Assembly: GCA_028873965.1 (NCBI GenBank)
Contig: JAPPMU010000049.1
Coordinates: forward strand, 104,972-168,971
DNA: 64,000 nt
Direction: 5' to 3'
From: Chloroflexota bacterium
GTDB taxonomy: Bacteria > Chloroflexota > Dehalococcoidia > Lucifugimonadales > UBA3495
The notes under the pieces were generated by a model, which was not told the DNA's origin, did no database searches, and saw only the letters and a list, made by a program, of their open reading frames with translations. Shown one piece after another: positions 7,221-14,978 of the stretch (its first letter is position 1; each line of letters begins with the position of its first letter). Position numbers and translations under genes: made by a program.

Positions 7221-7600
7221 TGCACTATGGCATCGTCAACGAGTATCTTGAGGCCACTGTCAGTCTAAACGTCCTGGGAGCCGGCGGCGCCAACTTGATT
7301 ATCGATTTTGTCATCGACACCGGGTGCACTGAAGAAATGATTTTGCCACCGGGATTCATCGACCAACTGCATCGGATCCGAAGTTCCGACATTCTGCTTA
7401 CCGTGGCCGACGGAACAACCGACGCCTACGCCAGATACAAAATCAGCGTCGAATGGCACGGCCAACCAAGAGAGGCGATAGCCATCAGCATGGGAACCGA
7501 GCCGCTCGTCGGAATGCGGCTGCTCCGGGGCAGCAACCTCAGTGTTGACGCTGACCCGGGCGGACGGGTGACCATCACTGAGCTGACACGGCAAGGTTGA
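7220..7600 (+). CDS. Clan AA retropepsin-like aspartic protease (cassette 1)
   Basis: 126 residues, the size of a single retropepsin half that must dimerise. The catalytic loop FVIDTGCTEEMILPP (Asp at about residue 33) is followed by the second hydrophobic-glycine element PLVGMRLLRGSNLSVD typical of the family (hydrophobic-hydrophobic-G..LL.G). There is no signal peptide or membrane anchor, so it should be cytoplasmic. It pairs with the small gene upstream. The usual small residue after DTG is Cys here. Substrate unknown; a role in maturing or degrading its partner is one possibility. Confidence 0.85.
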   Translation: MHYGIVNEYLEATVSLNVLGAGGANLIIDFVIDTGCTEEMILPPGFIDQLHRIRSSDILLTVADGTTDAYARYKISVEWHGQPREAIAISMGTEPLVGMRLLRGSNLSVDADPGGRVTITELTRQG

Positions 7601-7653
7601 CCGCCGGCTGCGGCGTCAACGGCCCAGAACACGGCGGCTGCGTCACGCGTCGT

Positions 7654-7722
7654 TCAGTGCCTTTCGTCCTCGGCATTGTGCATGGCAACCAGATAACCGG
7701 AATCGGCAAATACCTCTCTCAC
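7654..7722 (-). pseudogene. Truncated PIN-domain (VapC-like) toxin
   Basis: Starting at a GTG that overlaps the antitoxin's stop, the reading is VREVFADSGYLVAMHNAEDE, RH, stop. FADSGYLVA with its first catalytic Asp is the beginning of a PIN ribonuclease; about 110 residues are absent. The truncation point lies only 50 bases from the end of the protease gene on the opposite strand, so arrival of the protease cassette probably removed the rest. Confidence 0.75.
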
Positions 7723-8009
7723 CGATCTTCCTCCTTCGGCCAACCGTACAAATAATGCTTCAGGTTCACTGACAAATCTGTTGGGAGGTCGTCAAAGGCG
7801 CCTTCCGGTATTGACCGGTGGATTTCGTCAAACATATCCAGGATGGATTGCCCTGCATTGCCAGGTGTGGGTTCGACGGGCGGCGGTTCTACTGGCTCCG
7901 TGGGGTCCGCTTCGATCCTGAGCGCGACGATTGCGCCTTCCGGGAAGGCGACGGGTTCGAGTGGCGTGAAGACGCCGTTGGCGAACCTGGCGTTTACCGT
8001 TTTGCTCAT
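7719..8009 (-). CDS. DUF104/AF2212-like antitoxin, partner of the broken PIN toxin
   Basis: 96 residues. The N-terminus KTVNARFANGVFTPLEPVAF, then EGAIVALRIE, is the beta-rich AF2212-like fold (DUF104) typical of antitoxins upstream of PIN toxins. A proline-rich linker (EPVEPPPVEPTP) leads to a C-terminal helix SILDMFDEIHRSIPEGAFDD that should occupy the toxin's active-site groove. Its stop overlaps the GTG of the toxin remnant, so this antitoxin has lost its toxin. Confidence 0.8.
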   Translation of the reverse strand: MSKTVNARFANGVFTPLEPVAFPEGAIVALRIEADPTEPVEPPPVEPTPGNAGQSILDMFDEIHRSIPEGAFDDLPTDLSVNLKHYLYGWPKEEDR

Positions 8010-8157
8010 GGCGGGTCTCCTGGAAAGGGGGCATCCGGGGCGTGGTATCGAGCGACGGTTTCAGTCTAGCATGGGTTGAGGCGGAACCGGTGACCAGAGG
8101 GTCGGCGCGCGCCGGGGCGAATGATGACCGCCAGCGCCGGCGGGGGCGCGCGTTTTG

Positions 8158-8163
8158 TATAAT
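8158..8163 (+). promoter_or_regulatory. -10 box TATAAT
   Basis: Perfect TATAAT 16 bases before the ATGATG start of the coiled-coil protein gene. No convincing -35 is seen upstream in the very GC-rich stretch. The position shows that the open reading frame's first codons (TTG at 8155) cannot be translated. Confidence 0.55.
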
Positions 8164-8178
8164 AGCCGGCAGGTGACA

Positions 8179-8970
8179 ATGATGACGCAGCCCAGCGCCA
8201 GCAGTTTGCGGGATATGATGAACGCCGTTGAGCAGAGCCCTGATTTGCAGGAGGAACTGCGCCAATGGGTGCTCCGGCTCATCCGGGGCAGTGACGGTCT
8301 GCGCGAGGAGCTGCGCCGCGAGATACTCACCGAGGAGCTGTTGCGGCTCCCCGCCCGGTTCACCAAAATGGAGCAGGACGTGGGGGTTCTGAAGGACGAC
8401 GTGGAGGTTCTGAAGGACGACGTGAGGACCCTGAAAGAGGACGTGGCTGGATTGAAGGACGGGCAGGCTCGGATCGAGCAATATGTGGCCGATCTCCGGA
8501 CTGGGCTGGCCCAGGTGTCCGGTCAAATCGGCAGGCTCAGCGGCAACGAATACCAGGCATGGGCCATAGAACGTTCGCGGCGGCTGATCCGACGGCTGCA
8601 TCGCATGGAAATGGGCACGGTACTCCACTCCGGCAGGCCGCCGTCGCCAACCTTTGACGCCGAAATCCTGATCCCGGCCATCCGGAGCGGACGGATAACC
8701 CGCGATGAAGCCGACGATCTGGAAGACGCCGATTGCATCCTGCGCCTGGAAGACCCGGAACAGGAAACCATCTACGCCGTCGTCGAGATCTCGATCACAG
8801 TGCAGGAAACCGACCGGGTGCGGGCGGCCCGCCGCGCCGAAATATTCAGTCGCGCCATAGAAATTGAGGCGTTGCCCTACGTAGTTGGAGAGCAGGAAGA
8901 ACCACCGGGCGACGCCAGCCCTCGGGTGACCTTCGTTGAATATCCGGCCGAGTTTCCGCCGGTGTTGTAG
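8179..8970 (+). CDS. Coiled-coil protein with PD-(D/E)XK-like C-terminus
   Basis: 263 residues. After a helical N-terminus, a long heptad segment contains near-repeats VGVLKDDVEVLKDDVRTLKE (seven-residue units V..LKDD). The C-terminal third, with DAEILIPAIRSGRI, ADCILRL and YAVVEISITVQETDRVRAAR, resembles the restriction-endonuclease fold of DUF3782-like proteins, D then E-x-S instead of E-x-K. ATGATG at 8179 was chosen over the upstream TTG because a TATAAT box overlaps the earlier codons. Such proteins are abundant and often multi-copy in Chloroflexota and Cyanobacteria; no function is established. Confidence 0.7.
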   Translation: MMTQPSASSLRDMMNAVEQSPDLQEELRQWVLRLIRGSDGLREELRREILTEELLRLPARFTKMEQDVGVLKDDVEVLKDDVRTLKEDVAGLKDGQARIEQYVADLRTGLAQVSGQIGRLSGNEYQAWAIERSRRLIRRLHRMEMGTVLHSGRPPSPTFDAEILIPAIRSGRITRDEADDLEDADCILRLEDPEQETIYAVVEISITVQETDRVRAARRAEIFSRAIEIEALPYVVGEQEEPPGDASPRVTFVEYPAEFPPVL

Positions 8971-8982
8971 CGGTTCGCCCTG

Positions 8983-9052
8983 AATTGTCAGAAGCAGGCC
9001 CCGTATCAAGTACGGGTGACGTTATCTTCAAGATTTGCGGGTTAACAGGATT
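8983..9052. repeat. Hybrid repeat: family A left arm plus family B hairpin
   Basis: ATTGTCAGAAGCAGG (family A left arm) runs straight into CCCCGTATCAAGTACGGG (B-type hairpin), then TTCAAGATTTGCGGG resembling the family A interior. One element appears to have inserted into another, or the two have recombined. Confidence 0.6.
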
Positions 9053-9079
9053 GGAGCCGTTCCGTCGCGGGAGATCGAA

Positions 9080-9325
9080 ATGGAACTGTACGAGTTGGAT
9101 TGCATCATGCACGAACCCTGTGCAGACCAGGGGTGGCTTTACATGGCGGAGACGCCGGAGCTACCCGGGTGCAGGGCATGGGGAGAGACCGCCGCCAGCG
9201 CCCTGTCTGAGCTCGCTACGGTGGCTGAGCAATTCATTCTCTCCTACAAGGAGCGGGGCAAGCCTTTGCCCGAGGGGATAATCCGGTCCCAATCTGGCAA
9301 GGGACGCATCTCCATAGCCGTATGA
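9080..9325 (+). CDS. hicB: HicB-family antitoxin
   Basis: 81 residues with the partial RNase H-like HicB fold: LYMAETPELPGCRAWGETAA, then ALSELATVAEQFI and ERGKPLPEG. Upstream in-frame codons are repeat sequence, so the ATG at 9080 is preferred. The stop overlaps the start of hicA (ATGA). No C-terminal DNA-binding domain is present, so it is the short HicB type. The order is hicB before hicA, the reverse of the E. coli operon but common elsewhere. Confidence 0.85.
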   Translation: MELYELDCIMHEPCADQGWLYMAETPELPGCRAWGETAASALSELATVAEQFILSYKERGKPLPEGIIRSQSGKGRISIAV

Positions 9326-9531
9326 CCTACCGGGAACTGACCAGGAAACTTAGAAGATTGGGATGCTCCTTTCACCGTCAGGCTGGGGGAGCGCACGAAA
9401 TCTGGATCAACCCGGCCAATGACCGGGAAACCACGGTTCCAAGACACGGCAATCGGGATCTTGCGACGGGAACCATTCACGGGATCCGCAGGGACCTGGG
9501 GATCAGCAGGCAGGAGTTTGACCGGGCATAA
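9322..9531 (+). CDS. hicA: HicA-family mRNA interferase toxin
   Basis: 69 residues, double-stranded-RNA-binding-like fold: LTRKLRRLGCSFHRQAGGAH, then EIW, TTVPRHGNRDLATGTIHGI and RRDLGIS..EF. The catalytic His is the one in GGAHEIW. Both the GG.H and the V.RH..... PLATGTI-type strand are conserved, so it looks intact. HicA cuts mRNA independently of the ribosome and is inhibited by HicB. Confidence 0.92.
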   Translation: MTYRELTRKLRRLGCSFHRQAGGAHEIWINPANDRETTVPRHGNRDLATGTIHGIRRDLGISRQEFDRA

Positions 9532-9556
9532 AGCCGAGCTACGGATTTGGACGGCA

Positions 9557-9586
9557 GCGGGATTGCCACGCTGCGCTCGCAATGAC
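9557..9586. repeat. Family B half-repeat
   Basis: CGGGATTGCCACGCTGCGCT followed by CGCAATGAC, the right half of family B elements seen complete at 31138, 56270 and 63243. It lies just before the argD promoter region, whose TATAAT is at 9609-9614. Confidence 0.85.
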
Positions 9587-9675
9587 AGACCGGGGGCAGC
9601 CGGCGGGGTATAATGGCTCGTGCGTCGCGAGGACTGGCGGCGTTTACCTACACACTCACAGGGAGCGGATTTGTC

Positions 9676-10866
9676 ATGCCCAGCAACGCTGAATACATTG
9701 CCATCGAGCAGAAGTACTATGCCCAGACCGTGCGCCGACGGCCGGTGGTCATCGTGCGGGGCGAGGGCTCTCGAGTGTGGGACGCCGACGGCAAGGAGTA
9801 CATCGACTTCGTGGCCGGCTGGGCCGTAGACAACCTGGGGCATTGCCCGCCGGTGGTGGTAGAGGCCATCGCCCAGCAGGCGGCGACCCTGATCCAGACG
9901 TCGAACCAGTTCTACACCCTGCCCCAGCTGGACATCGCCGCCATGCTCATCGACAACTCGTGCATGGACCGGGTGTTCTTCTGCAACAGCGGCGCCGAGG
10001 CAGTGGAGGGCGCGCTGAAGCTGGCCCGACGCTACGGCAAGCTGCACAAGAACGGCGCCTACGAGGTCATCACCGCGTTCAACTCCTTCCACGGGCGGAC
10101 GATGAACGCCGTGGCCGCCACCGGCCAGCCGCATTACCACGAGCTCTTCGAGCCCATCCCCGAGGGGTTCACCTACGTGGACTTCAACGACGTGGAGGCG
10201 GTGATGAACGCCACCACCGAGAACACCGTGGCCGTGATGGTCGAGCCGGTGCAGGGCGAGGGCGGGGTGAACATCCCCGACGACGACTACTTCCAGCGGC
10301 TGCGGGCCTGGTGCGACCAGAACAACATCCTGCTGATCCTGGACGAGGTGCAGACGGGCATGGGTCGCCTGGGCAGCCTGTTCGGGCACCAGGAGTACGA
10401 CGTTGAGCCGGACGTGATGATCCTGGCCAAGGGGCTGGGCTACGGCGTGCCCATCGGGGCGTTCCTGTCCAAGGAAAACGCCATGGCGCTGACCTACGGC
10501 GACCACGGCAGCACCTTCGGCGGCAACGCGCTGACCACCGCGGCGGCGGCGGCCGGCACGCGCTACCTGCTGGACAACGACGTGCTGGGCAACGTGAAGC
10601 GCATGGAGGTCGTGCTGAATGACAGGCTGAACGGGCTGAAGGCGCGCTATGGGTTCGTCGAGGAGATCCGGTGCAAGGGCCTGCTGGCCGCCGTGCAGTT
10701 TGACAGCGACATCATGCCGGCGGTGATGGACGCGGCGGAGGCGGCGGGCGTGCTGCTGAACGGGGTTAGGCCCAACGCGGTGCGGATCATGCCGGCCCTG
10801 AACATCACCGAGGACGAGATCGACGAGGGCGTGAACCGGCTGAGCGAGGCGCTGGGGAACGTGTAG
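9676..10866 (+). CDS. argD: Acetylornithine aminotransferase (class III PLP enzyme)
   Basis: 396 residues, the usual ArgD length. Visible family features: GSRVWDADGKEYIDFVAGWA near the N-terminus, FCNSGAEAVEGALKLAR binding the PLP phosphate, VEPVQGEGGVN, LILDEVQTGMGR with the Asp that contacts the pyridine nitrogen, and ILAKGLGYGVPIGA with the Schiff-base Lys. ArgD transfers the amino group from acetylornithine to 2-oxoglutarate in arginine synthesis; argG lies 2 kb downstream on the other strand. The ATG at 9676 with a GGGAG upstream is favoured over the earlier in-frame GTG-region because homologues begin near here. A broader 4-aminobutyrate-type activity cannot be excluded. Confidence 0.8.
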   Translation: MPSNAEYIAIEQKYYAQTVRRRPVVIVRGEGSRVWDADGKEYIDFVAGWAVDNLGHCPPVVVEAIAQQAATLIQTSNQFYTLPQLDIAAMLIDNSCMDRVFFCNSGAEAVEGALKLARRYGKLHKNGAYEVITAFNSFHGRTMNAVAATGQPHYHELFEPIPEGFTYVDFNDVEAVMNATTENTVAVMVEPVQGEGGVNIPDDDYFQRLRAWCDQNNILLILDEVQTGMGRLGSLFGHQEYDVEPDVMILAKGLGYGVPIGAFLSKENAMALTYGDHGSTFGGNALTTAAAAAGTRYLLDNDVLGNVKRMEVVLNDRLNGLKARYGFVEEIRCKGLLAAVQFDSDIMPAVMDAAEAAGVLLNGVRPNAVRIMPALNITEDEIDEGVNRLSEALGNV

Positions 10867-10960
10867 GCTTCCGTGGGGTTTGAGGCGACGCCGGCGGCGT
10901 TCCTGCGGGGATGCCGCCGGCGTCCACATAGGACATCCCTATCATCAAGGACGGTCCATC

Positions 10961-11272
10961 ATGGCTTTTCTGCCCAGAGCAACCGAACCGGAAGCCCGCA
11001 TCGAAGAGTACGCCACCGAAGTCGCCCGGCGTCTGGGCTACAAAGGCGAGCAGGCCCGCAACCAGGCGGTGCTGAAGGCCTTGCAAACCTTGATCGACGT
11101 TCTCCCACCGCCCCCGCTGACCGCAGCAGAGCAAGCCGAGGCAGAGGCGCGGCGGGCAGCCGTTAGGGAGTTTGGACGCAAGTACCGTGAAAAGCATCCT
11201 TACGACCCGGCCAACCCTGAGTCCCGAGTATGGCAGGAAGAACTTTATAACGAGCGCGGGTTGCCAAAATGA
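10961..11272 (+). CDS. VapB-like antitoxin
   Basis: 103 residues, helical and highly charged: ARIEEYATEVARRLGYKGEQ, then an Ala/Glu-rich middle and a C-terminal KYREKHPYDPANPESRVWQE. No ribbon-helix-helix consensus is obvious. It overlaps the PIN toxin gene by ATGA, the normal arrangement for VapBC. The C-terminal tail with YNERGLPK is a likely toxin-binding strand. Assigned mainly from linkage. Confidence 0.65.
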   Translation: MAFLPRATEPEARIEEYATEVARRLGYKGEQARNQAVLKALQTLIDVLPPPPLTAAEQAEAEARRAAVREFGRKYREKHPYDPANPESRVWQEELYNERGLPK

Positions 11273-11658
11273 TGGCGGCGGACACTTCGGCGCTGATCGC
11301 AGTATTAACCCGTGAAGAGGGATACGAGATTTTCACCAATGCGATGAAGAGCAATGTACCGGTCTTGGTATCCACTGCTACAGCGGTGGAATTTTTGATT
11401 GTCGCGCTGGGCAGAGGGGAGGACGCTTACCGGGCTGCGATCAATATGCTGGCAGGCCCAGATATTCAGGTTGTCCCTCTGGACTATGACCAGGCTTTGG
11501 CCGCGGGCGAAGCCAACCGGCGCTACGGCAAGGGTAGGCATCCCGCCGCGCTGAACTTCGGCGACACCTTCGCCTACGCGCTCGCCTCGGTTCGCAATCT
11601 GCCGCTGCTGTTCAAGGGCAACGATTTCGCGCGGACGGACCTAACGCCGGCGGTGTAA
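11269..11658 (+). CDS. vapC: VapC-like PIN-domain ribonuclease toxin
   Basis: 129 residues, full PIN domain. The acidic residues are present: D in AADTSALIAVL (about 5), E in ATAVEFLIVAL (about 42), and D in LNFGDTFAYALA (about 99). VapC toxins cleave tRNA or rRNA with bound magnesium. Translation is coupled to the antitoxin upstream. Confidence 0.9.
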   Translation: MMAADTSALIAVLTREEGYEIFTNAMKSNVPVLVSTATAVEFLIVALGRGEDAYRAAINMLAGPDIQVVPLDYDQALAAGEANRRYGKGRHPAALNFGDTFAYALASVRNLPLLFKGNDFARTDLTPAV

Positions 11659-11728
11659 GCCCTCTGTTACACACCGAAACCGCGCTGCTGCATAGTCCCC
11701 TGGTTGGGACACGTCGTGAGGTTATGAC

Positions 11729-12562
11729 ATGAAACTGGATGGTCGGGTTGCGATTATTACGGGCGCGGGGCGCGGCATCGGGCGGGCGATTGCCCTGGCC
11801 TACGCTCGGGAAGGGGCAAAGGTGGCGCTGGCCGCGCGGAGCGAATCGGAGTTGCAGGAGGTGGTTGGCGCTGTGTCGGGGCTAGGCGCCGAGGCCATTG
11901 CCGTGCCGACTGACGTCACCAGCCAGGAGGATACGGAGCGGTTGGCCCGCGCTGTGGTGGACCGGTTCGGGCGGATCGACTTGTTGGTCAACAACGCGGG
12001 GATCTCCGGGCCGGTGGGGCCGCTGCAGGGCAACGACATCACGGACTGGGTGAACACCATCACCGTCAACGTCACGGGGACGTTCCTGGTTTGTCGGGCC
12101 GTCATCCCCGCGATGCTGGAGCAGTCGGGCGGCAAGATCATCAACCTGTCGGGGGCGGGCGCGACCAACGCGTGGAGCAACATGTCGGCCTACTGTTCCA
12201 GCAAGGCGGCGGTGGTGCGGCTCACCGAGGTTCTGGCCCAGGAACTGGACGGCCAGGGGATTACGGTGAACGCCCTGGGGCCGGGCTCAGTGCACACCAG
12301 CATGTGGGACCGGATGACAGAGCAGGCCGCCGAGGCCGGCGCGGACTTCATCCACCAGCTGGGGCTGCGGGTGACCTCCGGCGGCGGCGCGTCCATCGAC
12401 GAGTGCGCCGAGCTGGCGGTGTGGCTGGCGTCGGAGGACAGCGGAGCACTGACTGGCCGGCTGATCTCGGCGGCGACGGATGATTTTCGCGGGCTGCCGC
12501 CGCGGATCCCGGAGATCATGGCCGGGGAAGCCTACACCCTGCGGCGGGTTGGGCTGGAGTAG
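11729..12562 (+). CDS. Short-chain dehydrogenase/reductase
   Basis: 277 residues, classical SDR. The cofactor motif TGAGRGIG is at 11-18, NNAG at about 90-93, and the catalytic Tyr155 and Lys159 are in SAYCSSKAAV, with a Ser upstream in INLSGAG. An extended C-terminus after the core (LISAATDDFRGLPPRIPEIM) resembles subgroups acting on small hydroxy or keto substrates. NAD(H) versus NADP(H) preference cannot be called with confidence. It stands alone, flanked by vapC and a repeat field, so its pathway is unknown. Confidence 0.88.
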   Translation: MKLDGRVAIITGAGRGIGRAIALAYAREGAKVALAARSESELQEVVGAVSGLGAEAIAVPTDVTSQEDTERLARAVVDRFGRIDLLVNNAGISGPVGPLQGNDITDWVNTITVNVTGTFLVCRAVIPAMLEQSGGKIINLSGAGATNAWSNMSAYCSSKAAVVRLTEVLAQELDGQGITVNALGPGSVHTSMWDRMTEQAAEAGADFIHQLGLRVTSGGGASIDECAELAVWLASEDSGALTGRLISAATDDFRGLPPRIPEIMAGEAYTLRRVGLE

Positions 12563-12581
12563 CGGGAGCGTTAGCCTGTCG

Positions 12582-12699
12582 TAAATCGTCAGAAGCAGGA
12601 TTTACGGGATTTTATGATTTTGCAGGATTGGGAACGCTACATCACAGAACGGTTCCCATCCTGGTAATCATCAAATCTTGAAAATCCCGATTTTGACAT
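12582..12699. repeat. Family A palindromic repeat
   Basis: AAATCGTCAGAAGCAGGATT opens the element; the interior has ATTTTATGATTTTGCAGGAT and GGAACG; the right arm is degenerate (ATCCCGATTTTGACA) and is followed by CCGCAATCTGGGTACGC, an outer arm seen again at 18883 and, inverted, at 52507. With the family C element at 12754 it fills the 333-base gap between the SDR gene and argG; no gene is seen there. Confidence 0.9.
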
Positions 12700-12753
12700 T
12701 TCCTCGCCGCAATCTGGGTACGCATGGGCATAAAGGCCGCGTTGACGTTTTCA

Positions 12754-12860
12754 CCGTCATTCCTGCTTTCGCGAGAATACAGTACAGCAATCTGCAGCTA
12801 CAGTTGAGGGATCACATAGCCCAAGAGCCTCTGGATTCCGGCTTTCGCCGGAATGACGGG
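12754..12860. repeat. Family C palindromic repeat
   Basis: CCGTCATTCCTGCTTTCGCG on the left and GATTCCGGCTTTCGCCGGAA then TGACGGG on the right form a long imperfect inverted repeat. Related copies are at 63433-63511 and, as a fragment, at 33579-33606 inside a coding sequence. It may also act as the terminator between the two convergent genes. Confidence 0.85.
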
Positions 12861-12895
12861 AAAGTATCGGCATTGACGGAAGAAAACGGCACTGC

Positions 12896-14086
12896 CTAGT
12901 CGCCCTGCTGGCGGCGCTGGGTGCGCACGGGGAGGCCGTAGATGTCGATGAAGCCTTTGGCGGCGGTGTGGTCGAACTCGTCGGCGCGGTCGTAGGTGGC
13001 CAGGCCGTAGTTGTAGAGAGGGCGGTCGGCGGTGCGGCCGACGACGACGCAGGAACCCTTGTGCAGGCGAACGCGCACGTCGCCGGTCACGTGGCGCTGG
13101 GTGCTGTCCACGTAGGCGTCCAGGTCGCGGCGGTGGGCGGTGTACCACAGGCCGTTGTAAACCAGCTCAGAGTATTCCTGGGCGATGCGTTCCTTGAAGC
13201 GGCTCTGCTCTCGGGAGAGGGTCATAGTCTCCAGGGCGCGGTGAGCGTCGTGGAGCAGCACGGCGGCCGGTGACTCGTACACCTCGCGGCTCTTGATGCC
13301 CACCAGCCGGTTCTCCACGTGGTCGATGCGGCCGATGCCGTGGGCGCCGGCCAGGGTGTTCAGGTGGCTGATCATGGCGACGCCGGCCATGATCTCGCCA
13401 TCGACGGCGGTGGGGATGCCCTCCTCGAATCGGATCTCGACGTAAGCCGGCTCGTCGGGCGCGGCGGCGGGGCTGACGGTCCACTCGTAGGCATCCTCGG
13501 GGGGCTCGACCCAGGGGTCTTCAAGCTCGCCGGCCTCGGCGCTGCGGCCCCAGAGGTTCTCGTCGGTGCTGTATTTGTTGTTGGAAGGGGCGATGGGCAG
13601 GTTGCGCTCACGGGCGTAGAGCACCTCGTCCTCGCGGTTCATGCCCCACTCGCGGATGGGGGCGATCAGCTCCACGCCCGGAGCCAGGGCGGAGACGCCG
13701 ACCTCGATGCGGACCTGGTCGTTACCCTTGCCGGTGCAGCCGTGGGCCACGGCGTCGGCATCGTGCTCGCGGGCCACGTCGGCCAGGTAGCGGGCGATGA
13801 GCGGACGGCCCAAAGCGGTGGCCAGGGGATACTGACCCTCGTAGATGGCGCCGGCGCGGAGGGCGGGCCAGAGAAACTCCTCCACCAACGTCTCCCGGCC
13901 GTCCACGGTGACGGCCTCGGAGGCGCCCACGGCGTAGGCGCGCTGGCGGATGGTCTCCAGGTCCACCATGCCCAGGTCGATGGTGCAGGTGATGACGTCG
14001 GCGTCGTAGTTCTCCTTGAGCCAGGGCACGGCGACGGAGGTATCCAGGCCGCCGGAGTAGGCGAGAACGATTTTCTTGCTGGGCAT
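12896..14086 (-). CDS. argG: Argininosuccinate synthase
   Basis: 396 residues, full length. The ATP-binding P-loop is AYSGGLDTSVAVPWL (about 9-23). Substrate-binding signatures include AHGCTGKGNDQVRIEVG and the YSTDENLWGRS segment. ArgG joins citrulline and aspartate using ATP, giving argininosuccinate in the penultimate step of arginine synthesis. It is monocistronic here: argH is not adjacent and the upstream neighbour is a protease cassette. All key motifs look intact. Confidence 0.96.
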   Translation of the reverse strand: MPSKKIVLAYSGGLDTSVAVPWLKENYDADVITCTIDLGMVDLETIRQRAYAVGASEAVTVDGRETLVEEFLWPALRAGAIYEGQYPLATALGRPLIARYLADVAREHDADAVAHGCTGKGNDQVRIEVGVSALAPGVELIAPIREWGMNREDEVLYARERNLPIAPSNNKYSTDENLWGRSAEAGELEDPWVEPPEDAYEWTVSPAAAPDEPAYVEIRFEEGIPTAVDGEIMAGVAMISHLNTLAGAHGIGRIDHVENRLVGIKSREVYESPAAVLLHDAHRALETMTLSREQSRFKERIAQEYSELVYNGLWYTAHRRDLDAYVDSTQRHVTGDVRVRLHKGSCVVVGRTADRPLYNYGLATYDRADEFDHTAAKGFIDIYGLPVRTQRRQQGD

Positions 14087-14119
14087 CTTGGGTGGTGTGC
14101 TCCTTGATGGGTAGTGGGA

Positions 14120-14518
14120 TCAGCAGAATATGCTGGACAACTCGGTGATGGTTACCAGGCCGCCGGGAGTTGCATCAATGCTGAGGTTGCTGCCCCGCAG
14201 GAGGCCCATGCCGACGAGGGGGTCGGGGCTGATGTCCACCACCTCAACCTCGCGCAATTGCCCGTGCCATAGAACATGAGCATAGTAAAGGCTTAACGGT
14301 CTGGCCGTACCATCAGCAAGAATTGCAACGGCGGGCTCTTCCTCCTGGATCATGGGCAGGTTGAGTCGTGCAATAATTTCGTGCGGAAGGCTCAGATCGC
14401 CGGTGTCTCCGGTATCGATGACAAAAATAATGTCTTCAGAGTCGCCGTCAGGGCCTTGAACAGTCAACGCAACGGTTGCCTCGCTGGCATTGACGTTGAC
14501 TGTACCGTAGTGTGTCAT
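14120..14518 (-). CDS. Clan AA aspartic protease (cassette 2)
   Basis: 132 residues. The active-site loop is FVIDTGDTGDLSLP, with Asp rather than the usual small residue after DTG, and the second element PLVGMGLLRGSNLSID is conserved. The start overlaps the stop of the small partner gene (ATGA). It is a tandem paralogue of the protease at 14979-15389, about 865 bases away. DTGDT is unusual at the active site and could lower activity or change pH optimum; the fold otherwise looks complete. Confidence 0.82.
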   Translation of the reverse strand: MTHYGTVNVNASEATVALTVQGPDGDSEDIIFVIDTGDTGDLSLPHEIIARLNLPMIQEEEPAVAILADGTARPLSLYYAHVLWHGQLREVEVVDISPDPLVGMGLLRGSNLSIDATPGGLVTITELSSIFC

Positions 14519-14802
14519 TGCTGCGCCTTGCTGACACGAACGGTGCGACGAGGGCTCCGCAACTTTATAACCCGAGGGCGGTGCCCCTGGATGGTGCTGA
14601 TGACGCCACCGGGCCGCCGGGTACGCAATATGCGCCCGGCGGTAGCCGAATTTTCGCCGATTTCATAGTCGCCCGAAAGAACATCAATCTTGACGTACTT
14701 ACTTTCATCTCCGGGTCCTATCAGGGGGCGGATTTTGGATTCGTAAATTTCAAAGGCGCGGCGTTCCCGTTCCTCGAAAGACATCTGATTAGACGCGGTC
14801 AT
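14515..14802 (-). CDS. Small conserved partner of aspartic protease (cassette 2)
   Basis: 95 residues: FEERERRAFEIYESKIRPLI, then KYVKIDVLSGDYEIGENSA and a basic tail. It is about 70 percent alike by eye to 15392-15667 and has the same Y(E).KIRP and GDYEIGE(N/S) core as 6921-7220. GGAGGT seven bases before the second of two ATGs fixes the start there. The basic C-terminus (RVIKLRSPRRTVRVSK) could bind nucleic acid; this is inference. Confidence 0.8.
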   Translation of the reverse strand: MTASNQMSFEERERRAFEIYESKIRPLIGPGDESKYVKIDVLSGDYEIGENSATAGRILRTRRPGGVISTIQGHRPRVIKLRSPRRTVRVSKAQQ

Positions 14803-14834
14803 TGCATGCACCTCCGAAGCGACACTTCAACCCG

Positions 14835-14960
14835 GCAAACAGGGTAACATACCGGAACCGCGATTCGACTTCACGCCACCTGCTCCAGGCGTTCGCGGAG
14901 GTGCTCGTTGCTGCGGGCGCCCCTGGTGGGGTTGCACCAGACGCGGAGGAGCTGCCGGCC
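14835..14960 (-). pseudogene. Duplicated 3' end of the methyltransferase-HNH gene
   Basis: This stretch repeats, with scattered substitutions, the bases 864 positions further on (15700-15824) that cover the 3' end of the methyltransferase-HNH gene and the spacer before cassette 3. Minus-strand reading preserves pieces of the NRTKGARSNEYLRERLEQVA end. It marks one end of a tandem duplication that produced cassettes 2 and 3. Confidence 0.85.
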
Positions 14961-14978
14961 GGTCCGGTATCGATGCAG

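Noticed and set aside
8155..8178. Earlier start for the coiled-coil nuclease-like gene (TTG)
   Set aside because: TATAAT promoter element overlaps these codons, so they should not be in the transcript.
9244..10929. Open frame of 561 codons on the minus strand opposite argD
   Set aside because: His/Val-rich antisense translation that also runs through hicA and repeat DNA.
12582..12899. CRISPR array in the repeat-rich gap
   Set aside because: Repeats are palindromic, not evenly spaced, and the copies are dispersed and flanked by different genes; no cas genes nearby.
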